A stretch of DNA of 11,192 nucleotides. Source: Planctomycetota bacterium. GTDB lineage: Bacteria; Planctomycetota; MHYJ01; JACPRB01. Where the stretch lies: contig JACQFK010000359.1 in the NCBI GenBank assembly GCA_016200125.1, positions 1 to 11,192 on the forward strand, given 5' to 3'. This document shows positions 1 to 7,445 of this stretch, in pieces (within the stretch, counting starts at the first letter, position 1; the number at the start of each line of letters is the position of its first letter). Position numbers and translations under genes: made by a program. Under the pieces are notes generated by a model. It was not told the DNA's origin. It did not search any database and saw nothing but the letters and a program-made list of their open reading frames with translations.

Positions 1-1
1 G

Positions 2-858
<857 letters not shown>

Positions 859-862
<4 letters not shown>

Positions 863-2784
863 GCGAGAAGCCGACCCCTCCTCCCGCCTCTCCGGCGGGC
901 GCGACGCCGCTGGAGACGATCTTCAAGGGCAACCGCGGCTTCGCGGCCGCCGCCCTCTTCTTCGCGCTCGAGGCGGTGCCCTCCGCGGGGCTGGTCCTCT
1001 CGCTCCGGGAGCCCGGCGGCGTGTGGACGGTCTTCGCCGTCGTCCTGATGGCCGGCGCCTTCTTCCCGCCGGTCGGCGTGATGCTCGGCCAGAAGTGGGG
1101 CTACCTCCTGGGCCAGTACGTGGCCTGGGGCGGCCTCGTCGGCGTCGTCCTCCGCGTCCTCCAGTACGGCTTCACGCCCGTCTACCTCCTCCCCGCCGCG
1201 CTCGTGGGCATGCTCCTCGTCGCCCTCAGCCCGCCGCGAACCCCGGGCGACGTCCGCCGCACGGAGAAGAAGCCCGAGTCCTTCGGCGTCTGGCTCAAGG
1301 AGAACATCGAGGCGATCATCATCGCCTTCATCATGGCGCTCGTCATCCGCTGCTTCTGCATCGAAGTCTTCAAGATCCCCTCGAGCTCCATGGAGCCCAC
1401 GTTGCTGGGCGACCTGAGCGACAGCCATCCGCGCGCCTTCTGCCCCTTCGGCGACTACCACATGCCCCCCGCGCCGGCCGAGAACGCCAGCGGCGACCGC
1501 ATCATGGTGACGAAGTACTTCTACGCCTTCTCGCCGATCGAGCGCTACGACGTCCTCGTCTTCAAGTTCCCGCTCAACCAGGCGAAGAACTTCATCAAGC
1601 GCGTCGTCGGCCTCCCCGGGGAGGAGATCATGATCCACCGCGGCAACCTCTACGTGAGGAAGCCGGGGGAGCCGACCTTCCAGATCGCCCGCCGCACGCC
1701 CCGGACCCAGGACTCGATCTGGATCGATCCCGCGAGGAAGACCGACGGCTACCTGCACAAGCGCGAGGATTTTTTCGCGTCCTGGGAGGCCTCGGCGCCC
1801 GCGGACCGCAAGGTCGCCGCGAAGGTCGAGGTCCAGGACAACGAACTGGTGACGCTCGAGGAGACGAAGGACGAGCGTTCGGTCCAGTTCTCCTACAAGG
1901 CGAAGTTCCTGGAGGACCACGGCGGCTCGGGGAGCCCCTCGCTGCCCGTGGACGACACCCGCATCGCCTTCGAGTTCGAGCTCACGAGCCCCAAGGGCCA
2001 GGTCTTCGCGGAGGTCATCAACGCCTACGGCCGCTTCGAGGCGGTGCTCGACACCGAGGGCAGCAGCTGGCTCTACCACTACAAGCCCGGCAGCGAGAAG
2101 GGCAAGCCGACGGCGCAGGTGGACATCAAGAACGTCAAGCTCAGCCAGGACCTGAAGCTGAAGTTCGACCTGTCGATCTACGACGGCATGGCCTACGTCC
2201 GCGTGAATGACGGCGAGAGGGCGAAGCATCCCTTCATCACGGCCATGGACAAGGACAAGGACACGGGCCGCTTCTCGATCCCCGCGAACGAGAACCCCGA
2301 CCGCCGCATCGCGTTCGGGACGCGCGGTGCCACGTTCCGCGTGAAGAACCTGTCGCTTGGCCGAGACATCTACTATCGCGGCAAGGACCGCGAGCGCGGC
2401 CTGCGCGAGGACGAGCCCTACAAGATCGACCCCGAGAACTACGTGATGATGGGGGACAACGTCGCCAACAGCCACGACTCCCGCGCCTGGGTCAAGCGGA
2501 CCTTCGTGCTCAAGGACGGGCGGACGATCGAGTGCGAGGCCCAGCAGGTGAACGAGGGCTACTCGAAGTTCTCGACGCAGTTGAAGGAGAAGCTCGGCCT
2601 CCAGGAGCCGCCGCGCTACGCGATCGACGGCGACAAGTACGGCAACGAGGTCGCGATCCTGCAGGACCAGCTCCTGCGCGAGGAGGAGCCGAAGGAATTC
2701 CGCCAGGTGCACGAGCGCTTCATCGTCGGCAAGGCGCTGTGGATCTGGTGGCCGCAGGGGAGATGGTTCCACCTGATCAGGTAA
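859..2784 (+). CDS. lepB: Signal peptidase I with a large beta-rich insert
   Basis: This membrane serine protease cleaves signal peptides from exported proteins, using a Ser-Lys dyad on the outer face of the inner membrane. The ATG overlaps the lepA stop (ATGA). Hydrophobic segments lie near residues 27-48, 55-76, 82-101 and 107-124, with a last one at about 149-168 leading into the catalytic domain. Box B is [10 protein letters not shown] with nucleophile Ser177, box C is near residues 213-235, box D is [12 protein letters not shown] with general base Lys247, and box E is [11 protein letters not shown] at 532-542. At 641 residues it is about twice the length of the E. coli enzyme. Most of the excess is an insert at about 270-510, between boxes D and E. 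It is strand-rich and looks like a concanavalin/LamG-type sandwich (inferred from pattern). A second insert of about 70 residues at 547-616 precedes the usual end, [15 protein letters not shown]. All catalytic boxes are intact, so an active protease is expected. The lepA-lepB pairing is also common elsewhere. Confidence 0.95.
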
Positions 2785-2841
2785 CAGGAAACATGAAACA
2801 GGAAACAGACGAGCCCCCGCTGTTTCCCGTTTCCTGTCGTC
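2783..2841. terminator. Probable bidirectional terminator made of inverted 7-bp repeats
   Basis: This lies between convergent genes (lepB on +, small membrane protein on -). Four 7-bp units, AACAGGA/AACATGA/AACAGGA/AACAGAC, run in phase from 2783 to 2810. Inverted copies of the same word (TGTTTCC, CGTTTCC) run from 2821 to about 2837. GAAACAGGAAACAG (2795-2808) pairs with CTGTTTCCCGTTTC (2820-2833), 13 of 14 positions, around an 11-nt loop. ACAGGAAAC (2784-2792) can also pair with GTTTCCTGT (2829-2837). No long U-tract follows on +; on - the flank is moderately T-rich. A termination role is inferred from position and stem. Confidence 0.55.
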
Positions 2842-3037
2842 AGAACCACCGATTGATCACGTAGACGAAGGCGCCGCCGAGTACAAGCACGGCGGTGAGC
2901 ACGCCGAAGTTGGCCAGCGCGCGCTTCGCGATCTTCTTCGGGTCGTCCGAGCGGCAGGCCTCCAGCACCAGCAGAATCACCAGCACGATCGGGAAGAAGA
3001 GGACGAGGTAGCTGACGTGGAAGCTGATCCCGCTCAT
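2840..3037 (-). CDS. Small two-helix membrane protein, unknown function
   Basis: This is a 65-residue protein I do not recognise. A first hydrophobic helix spans about residues 8-27. A short charged stretch follows (ACRSDDPKKIAKRALA, about 27-42), then a second helix at about 43-60, ending NRWF. The likely topology is a helical hairpin in the inner membrane. The ATG at 3037-3035 overlaps the stop of the upstream membrane protein (ATGA). A GGAGAAG motif lies about 5 nt upstream, so this start is preferred over a longer reading in the same frame, which would run antisense-style through the upstream gene. It is the last gene of the minus-strand cluster, and translational coupling to the gene before it suggests they act together. 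The function is unknown. Confidence 0.75.
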   Translation of the reverse strand: MSGISFHVSYLVLFFPIVLVILLVLEACRSDDPKKIAKRALANFGVLTAVLVLGGAFVYVINRWF

Positions 3038-3564
3038 GCCGTCTTCTCCGGCGCCGGGGCGGGAGCGGTCGCGGCCGCCGGCGCGGCGGGCTTGTCCAGG
3101 GGCGCGGGGGCAGCAGAAGCCCCCGCGATCTTGAGGTCCAGGATGTTCAGCATAATGACGAGGTTCAGCAGGCCGACCACGCAGACGTAGAGCAGGCCGG
3201 GATCGAACCAGCCCGGATGGATCCGCTCGCCCACGATCGCCTTCTCCGCGCCCCGCAGCTTCGCGATCAGGAGCGTGAGGCCGGAACCGTACTGGCCGAC
3301 GAAGTAGAAGGGGTTGTCGTCGAAGGAGACCGGGCGCCATCCGGCGATCCACATGCCGAAGGCGTAGGTGGCCGCCAGGAGCCCGAAGAAGAACAGCCCC
3401 TTCTTCCAGCGGCCCAGGAGCAGGTGGCCCGCGCCGGGCAGCATCCAGGCGGCGATGAAGGCCAGGCCGCGGATGCGCTCCCCCTTCTTGGAGATCAGGC
3501 CGGCGGCGATGAGGATGACCCCCCCGAGGACCAGAAGAAGCTTCACTTCGGCGCGCGTGCTCAT
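3034..3564 (-). CDS. Polytopic membrane protein, DUF6677-like
   Basis: This 176-residue inner-membrane protein has hydrophobic segments near residues 7-24, 33-50, 56-75 and 122-144, plus a weaker one at about 86-102. A PGAGHLLLGRWKKGLFFF motif spans 43-60, and the protein ends in an Ala/Pro-rich tail (about 148-176). The PGxGHxxxGRxxKG motif resembles the small family called DUF6677, known mostly from planctomycete-type genomes. That match is from memory and no function is established. The ATG at 3564 is chosen because it follows the lptB stop by one base (TGACATG). A GTG at 3585 inside lptB would add seven residues. Its 3' end overlaps the next small membrane gene by 4 nt. Position suggests an envelope role beside LPS export, but no LptF, LptG or LptC features are seen in it. 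Confidence 0.78.
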   Translation of the reverse strand: MSTRAEVKLLLVLGGVILIAAGLISKKGERIRGLAFIAAWMLPGAGHLLLGRWKKGLFFFGLLAATYAFGMWIAGWRPVSFDDNPFYFVGQYGSGLTLLIAKLRGAEKAIVGERIHPGWFDPGLLYVCVVGLLNLVIMLNILDLKIAGASAAPAPLDKPAAPAAATAPAPAPEKTA

Positions 3565-3565
3565 G

Positions 3566-4309
3566 TCACATGCGGAAATTTTCACCGAGGTAGGTCTGGC
3601 GCACCAGCGGGTCGGCTTCGATCTCGGCCGGGGTGCCCTGCTTGAGGACCTTGCCTTCGTTGATTATATACGCGCGATCGCAGACGTTAAGCGTTTCCCT
3701 CACGTTGTGGTCGGTCAGCAGCACGCCGATCCCGCGGTCGCGCAGCCCCCGGATGAAGCCCTGCAGCTCGCCCACCGCGATCGGATCGACGCCCGAAAAG
3801 GGCTCGTCGAGCATCAGGATCGAAGGGCTGGTGATCATCGCCCGGCAGATCTCGAGGCGGCGCGTCTCGCCGCCCGAGAGCGTGTAGGCCTTCTGCGAGG
3901 CGACCTTCGTGAGCCCGTACTCGGCCAGCATCTGCTGGGCCCGCGCGCGGCGGTCGCCGTTCACGTCCTTCCGCGTCTCGAGCACGGCGAGCAGGTTCTC
4001 CTCCACCGTCAGCCGCTGAAACACCGAGCGCTCCTGCGGAAGGAAGCCCATGCCCTTCCGCGAGCGCTTGTAGATCGGCATCTTCGTCACGACGTCGCCG
4101 CAGAAGACGATCCGGCCGCCGTTGGGCTTCACGATCCCGATCACCATCCGGAAGGTCGTCGTCTTCCCTGCGCCGTTGCGGCCCAGGAGGCCGACCACCT
4201 CGCCCCGGTCCACCTGGAGGCTCACCTGGTCCACGACCTTGCGCTTGCCGTAGACCTTGGAGACCTCCTCCACGCGGAGCAGGTGCTCTCCCGATCCGTT
4301 GGTGGTCAC
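3566..4309 (-). CDS. lptB: LPS export ABC transporter ATPase LptB (canonical copy)
   Basis: This cytoplasmic ATPase drives LPS extraction from the inner membrane with the LptF/LptG permeases and LptC, none of which is in the window. It has 247 residues, a normal LptB length. The motifs are complete: Tyr20 as A-loop, Walker A GRNGAGKTT at 43-51, Q-loop Gln92 in LPQERSVF, signature LSGGE at 144-148, Walker B ILMLDE at 164-169, and the H-loop DHNVRE with His201. The C-terminus, VRQTYLGENFRM, is the LptB-specific ending. The start is GTG at 4309-4307, overlapping the stop of the upstream paralog (GTGA), with GAGGTG about 6 nt upstream. It is the downstream member of a tandem duplication and about two-thirds identical to the copy before it by hand alignment. 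The motifs and C-terminus give high confidence for LptB over a LivF/LivG-type ATPase. Confidence 0.94.
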   Translation of the reverse strand: MTTNGSGEHLLRVEEVSKVYGKRKVVDQVSLQVDRGEVVGLLGRNGAGKTTTFRMVIGIVKPNGGRIVFCGDVVTKMPIYKRSRKGMGFLPQERSVFQRLTVEENLLAVLETRKDVNGDRRARAQQMLAEYGLTKVASQKAYTLSGGETRRLEICRAMITSPSILMLDEPFSGVDPIAVGELQGFIRGLRDRGIGVLLTDHNVRETLNVCDRAYIINEGKVLKQGTPAEIEADPLVRQTYLGENFRM

Positions 4310-4992
4310 CCGAGCACCTCGGGGGGGCTCCCCTGCATGAGGATTCTCCCCTGGTTCATGATGTAGGCGCGATCGCAGAGGTTGAGCGATTCTCTCACGT
4401 TGTGGTCGGTCAGCAGCACGCCGATTCCGCGGTCGCGCAATTTGCGGACGACCCCCTGCAGCAGGCCCGTATGAACGGGGTCCATGCCCGAGAACGGCTC
4501 ATCCAGGATCACCAGGGACGGGTCGGTGATCATCGCGCGACAGATCTCCAGGCGGCGCGTCTCGCCCCAGGGCAGCAGACCGGCCTTACGCTGGGAAACC
4601 TGCGCCAAACCGTATTCAGAGAGGATCTGGCCCGCCGCCGCGCGGCGGTCGCCCTCGTCGTCCATGCGCGTCTCGAGCACCGCCAGAAGGCTCTCCTCCA
4701 CGGTCAGGTGGCGGAAGACCGACCGCCATTGCGGGACGTATCCCAGGCCCTTCCGCGATCGCTGGTGAACAGGCATCCCGGTGATCGCTTCGCCGCCGAA
4801 CTCGATGCGCCCCTGGTCGGGCTTCAGGATGCCCATCACCATCTCGACCATCGTGCTCTTGCCGGCGCCGTTGCGCCCGAGGAGGGCGACGACCTCGCCG
4901 CGGCGCACGCTGAGGCTGACGCCGTCGACGACCCGGCGTCGGCCGTAGGGTTTCGACACCCCGTCGACCTGGAGCAGCGGCTCGTGGTTCAC
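4306..4992 (-). CDS. LptB paralog with degenerate ABC signature and shortened C-terminus
   Basis: This 228-residue ABC ATPase sits directly upstream of canonical lptB and overlaps it by 4 nt (GTGA). Roughly 149 of 221 aligned residues match lptB by hand count. Walker A GRNGAGKST (39-47), Q-loop Gln88, Walker B LVILDE (160-165) and H-loop His197 are intact. The signature, however, reads LPWGE (140-144) in place of LSGGE, losing the serine and first glycine that contact ATP in the partner subunit. The Q-loop neighbour Glu is also Trp (VPQWRSVF). The protein stops at PPEVLG, so it lacks about 17 residues that end LptB proteins, including the YLGENFR element. The start used is GTG at 4992-4990, with no clear Shine-Dalgarno motif; another in-frame GTG lies at 5013. 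The frame is uninterrupted, so this is not a simple pseudogene. It may form a heterodimer with LptB, regulate it, or be a decaying copy. Confidence 0.88.
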   Translation of the reverse strand: MNHEPLLQVDGVSKPYGRRRVVDGVSLSVRRGEVVALLGRNGAGKSTMVEMVMGILKPDQGRIEFGGEAITGMPVHQRSRKGLGYVPQWRSVFRHLTVEESLLAVLETRMDDEGDRRAAAGQILSEYGLAQVSQRKAGLLPWGETRRLEICRAMITDPSLVILDEPFSGMDPVHTGLLQGVVRKLRDRGIGVLLTDHNVRESLNLCDRAYIMNQGRILMQGSPPEVLG

Positions 4993-5042
4993 TGGAGCGA
5001 TACGATACACGACGGAGCATCGGCGTTCCACAGCGATCTGGA

Positions 5043-7082
5043 TCAGCCGACGTGCAGAAGCGACGCGGAGCGGCCCCGCGAAAGCAGGTCCCGGAGCTCC
5101 GGCGCGCCCGCCAGGGTGGGATCGCGGCCGACCAGCGCAAAGGCGTCCTCGCGGGCCTGCTCCAGCAGCTTCGCGTCCTCCACCAGCCGCGCCGCCTTCA
5201 GCTCCGGCAGGCCGCTCTGGCGCGTGCCCAGCAGCTCGCCGGGACCCCGCAGCCGCAGGTCCGCTTCCGCGATGCGGAACCCGTCGGTCGTCGAAACGAA
5301 GGTCTCGATCCGCTCGTTGCTCTTTCCGAACAGGATGCAGGACGACTCGTAGGGGCCCCGGCCGATGCGCCCGCGCAGCTGGTGGAGCTGGGCGAGACCG
5401 TAGCGCTCGCAGTGGTCGATCACCATGAGGCTCGCGTTGGGCACGTCGATGCCGACCTCGATCACCAGCGTCGAGACCAGCACGTGGATGCGGCCGGCTC
5501 GGAACTCCTCCATCACGGCGTCCTTCTCCTCCTGCTTCATCCGGCCGTGCAGGAGCTCCACGCGGAACTCCTTGAAGACGGCGGAGAGCTCCCCGTGGGC
5601 CTTGATCGCCGACTGCAGCGCGACCTTGTCGGACTCGTCCACGAGGGGATAGACGAAATAGGCCTGGCGGCCCTCGCGCAGCTTCTGCCGGATGAAGGCC
5701 AGCTTGTCGCGCTTCCCCGCGCCGGGGACGTACATCGTGCGCACCTCCCGGCGCCCGGGCGGGAGCTCGTCGAGCACCGTCAGATCGAGGTCGCCGTAGA
5801 GGGTCAGCGCGAGGGTCCGCGGGATCGGCGTCGCGGTCATGACGAGCAGGTGGGGGCGCTCCCCCTTGCGGCCGATCGCGGCGCGCTGGAGGACGCCGAA
5901 CTTCTGCTGCTCGTCGATGACGGCCAGGCCGAGGTTCTTGAACTTGACGTCCTTCTCGATCACCGCGTGGGTGCCGATCAGCAGGTCGATCTCCCCCTTC
6001 TCCGCGGCGGACAGGATCTCCTCGCGCCGCTTCCCCTTCACCCCGCCGGCGAGGAAGGCCATCCGCACCCGCGACGCGCCCAGGAGCCGGCTGAAAGTCC
6101 GCGCGTGCTGCTCGGCGAGGATCTCGGTCGGCGCCATGAGCACGGCCTGCGCGCGCCTTCCGACCGCCGCCAGCAGCGCGTAGGCGGCGACGATGGTCTT
6201 GCCCGAGCCGACGTCGCCCTGGAGGAGACGGTTCATGGGCGGCCCGGCTGCGAGGTCCTGGCGGATCTGGGCCACGGCCCGGTCCTGGGCGCCCGTCAGC
6301 TTGAAGGGGAAGAGCGTCCGGATGCGGAAGTCGAGCTTGTCGGGCACCTCGATCCGGCGGCCCGCGGAGGCCTTCTTGACGCTGCGCCGCCGCAGCGCCA
6401 GCTCCGCCTGGAGCCGGAAGAACTCCTCGTAGGCGAATCTGCGCCGTCCGGCCTCGGCCTCCGCCGGCGTCGCCGGAGCGTGGACCAGGTGCAGCGCCTG
6501 CCGGACCCCCGGCAAGCCGCGCTTGGCGAGCAGCTCCGCGGGAATGACCTCGGGAGCCAGCGGCCCCGCCTCCTCGAGCGCCGAGCGGACCAGCGAGCGC
6601 ACCTGCCGCTTGCTGAGTCCCTCGGTCGCCGCATAGGACGGCACGAGCCCCGCCGCGTGGAGCGGCGATTCTCCGTCGCCCAGGTGCTCGAATTCGGCGA
6701 CCGAGACGTGGGTCCGCCTCTGCTGGACCTTTCCCGTGGCGACGACGGAATCGCCGATGCGGAACTCCTTCTCCCGGTAGGGCTGGTTGAACCAGACCAG
6801 CACCGCCCGCCCCTCCCCGTCCTCGATCGTCACTTCCAGGATGTCGATCCGCTTCCGCATCGACTCGATCTTCTGCACGACGCCCTGGACGGTCACCAAG
6901 GTCTCGCGCTGCAGCTCCCGGAGGGGGGTCATCTCCCGCCGGTCGTAGTAGCGCGCCGGAAGGTGATGGAGGAGGTCGTCGACGGTCCGCAGGCCCAGCC
7001 GCTCCAGCAGCTTCGCCCGCCGCGGGCCGACGCCCTTGATGTACTGGACGGGCCGCCCGAGGATGTCGGAGTTGGAGGGCAC
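5043..7082 (-). CDS. recG: ATP-dependent DNA helicase RecG
   Basis: This superfamily 2 helicase regresses stalled replication forks and processes branched DNA. Its 679 residues are at the short end for RecG. An N-terminal helix-hairpin-helix-like stretch (YIKGVGPRRAKLLERLGL, about 14-31) is followed by an OB-fold wedge domain (about 60-150). Helicase motifs then come in order: Walker A GDVGSGKT at 289-296, PTEILAEQHA (motif Ia), motif II DEQQ at 390-393, motif III TATPIPRT at 416-423, and motifs V-VI through STLVIEVGIDVPNA and QLRGRIGRG. The C-terminal LLGTRQSG motif, typical of RecG, is present. Motif II is normally DEQH, and the His-to-Gln change is visible in the codons at 5904-5909. The start is GTG at 7082-7080, 8 nt after the preceding gene, with GAGG upstream overlapping that gene's stop. 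An active enzyme is expected. Confidence 0.95.
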   Translation of the reverse strand: MPSNSDILGRPVQYIKGVGPRRAKLLERLGLRTVDDLLHHLPARYYDRREMTPLRELQRETLVTVQGVVQKIESMRKRIDILEVTIEDGEGRAVLVWFNQPYREKEFRIGDSVVATGKVQQRRTHVSVAEFEHLGDGESPLHAAGLVPSYAATEGLSKRQVRSLVRSALEEAGPLAPEVIPAELLAKRGLPGVRQALHLVHAPATPAEAEAGRRRFAYEEFFRLQAELALRRRSVKKASAGRRIEVPDKLDFRIRTLFPFKLTGAQDRAVAQIRQDLAAGPPMNRLLQGDVGSGKTIVAAYALLAAVGRRAQAVLMAPTEILAEQHARTFSRLLGASRVRMAFLAGGVKGKRREEILSAAEKGEIDLLIGTHAVIEKDVKFKNLGLAVIDEQQKFGVLQRAAIGRKGERPHLLVMTATPIPRTLALTLYGDLDLTVLDELPPGRREVRTMYVPGAGKRDKLAFIRQKLREGRQAYFVYPLVDESDKVALQSAIKAHGELSAVFKEFRVELLHGRMKQEEKDAVMEEFRAGRIHVLVSTLVIEVGIDVPNASLMVIDHCERYGLAQLHQLRGRIGRGPYESSCILFGKSNERIETFVSTTDGFRIAEADLRLRGPGELLGTRQSGLPELKAARLVEDAKLLEQAREDAFALVGRDPTLAGAPELRDLLSRGRSASLLHVG

Positions 7083-7090
7083 GGGCGGCC

Positions 7091-7345
7091 TCAGGGAGCG
7101 GGAGCGGCGGGCGGAACCTTACGCTCGATGCCAAGATCGTTGAGCGCCAGGAGGATCTTGTCGAGCGCGATGTCGTGGTAGAGCGCGGCGTCGGAGAGGG
7201 TCTCGATGGCCGCCGCGACGCACATCTCGTTGCGCTTGTCGACGCACTTGAGGCCCAGCGCCTGGAGGGCCAGCACCACGCGGTCGTCGAGCTCCAGGGC
7301 CTCCTGGATATTCGTGCGCGGGGTGAACAGGAATCGCTCGCTCAT
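7091..7345 (-). CDS. Small helical protein, DUF1858-like
   Basis: This is an 84-residue soluble protein. The segment from about 15 to 70 resembles the DUF1858 helical fold: an N-terminal stretch on which activity depends (NIQEALELDDRVVLALQALG), GLKCV with Cys34, then ETLSDAALYHDIALDKILLA, much like the ETLEEAAREHGID pattern of that family. Cys42 is a second cysteine. The function of DUF1858 proteins is not settled; some are linked to redox or metal proteins. The Pro/Ala tail (78-84) is probably disordered. The ATG is at 7345-7343. It is the first gene of the minus-strand cluster, 8 nt ahead of recG. No Shine-Dalgarno motif is obvious, and the nearest candidate promoter would leave almost no leader. 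It could instead be an unrelated small helical protein. Confidence 0.72.
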   Translation of the reverse strand: MSERFLFTPRTNIQEALELDDRVVLALQALGLKCVDKRNEMCVAAAIETLSDAALYHDIALDKILLALNDLGIERKVPPAAPAP

Positions 7346-7354
7346 GGCCGATCT

Positions 7355-7383
7355 ACTCTAGCACCAGTCCCGGGCCGATCCAA
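7355..7383 (-). promoter_or_regulatory. Possible promoter for the minus-strand recG-lptB cluster
   Basis: On the minus strand, TTGGAT (7383-7378) and TAGAGT (7360-7355) are separated by exactly 17 nt. Each matches four of six bases of the sigma-70 boxes. A start site 7 nt downstream would fall near 7348, only about 3 nt before the ATG at 7345, so the transcript would be nearly leaderless. That fits the missing Shine-Dalgarno motif but could be chance. Confidence 0.35.
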
Positions 7384-7389
7384 ATGTTT

Positions 7390-7402
7390 GCCGTTGAACG
7401 GC
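7390..7402. promoter_or_regulatory. 13-bp palindrome over the -35 box, possible operator
   Basis: GCCGTT-G-AACGGC is a perfect inverted repeat centred on 7396. It overlaps the TTGAAC box of the rightward promoter and lies 7 bp beyond the -35 box of the proposed leftward one. A bound repressor could block rightward transcription. No regulator gene is seen nearby, and the role is inferred only from symmetry and position. Confidence 0.3.
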
Positions 7403-7422
7403 CCCCCGGGCGCGTCTATACT
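7394..7422 (+). promoter_or_regulatory. Sigma-70-type promoter for the coiled-coil protein gene
   Basis: TTGAAC (7394-7399) and TATACT (7417-7422) are separated by exactly 17 nt. Each box matches the consensus at four or five of six positions. Transcription would start near 7429, giving a leader of roughly 17-20 nt with a strong AAGGAGG at 7435-7441. Box quality, spacing and placement in the only divergent gap of the window make this the best promoter here. Confidence 0.72.
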
Positions 7423-7434
7423 AGTGGCCCTTCT

Positions 7435-7441
7435 AAGGAGG
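7435..7441 (+). promoter_or_regulatory. Strong Shine-Dalgarno site with two possible ATG starts
   Basis: AAGGAGG is followed by ATGATG. The spacing is 4 nt to the first ATG (7446) and 7 nt to the second (7449). The second is closer to the usual optimum, so the true start may be one codon later. Confidence 0.75.
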
Positions 7442-7445
7442 CGAG

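Noticed and set aside
3038..3352. Longer N-terminal extension of the 65-residue membrane protein
   Set aside because: The extension reads through the DUF6677-like gene in another frame with Arg/Pro-rich sequence. The ATG at 3037 has a ribosome site and a 4-nt overlap.
5043..7134. Minus-strand frame fused to the LptB paralog and extending through recG to 7134
   Set aside because: The upstream part is an out-of-frame reading of recG rich in Arg/Gly/Pro. Only the portion from about 4992 downwards is a real protein, so this is not a giant fusion gene.
5052..7181. Long + strand open frame (709 codons) opposite recG
   Set aside because: It mirrors recG with biased Leu/Arg/Asp composition and no motifs. 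RecG helicase motifs are complete on the other strand.
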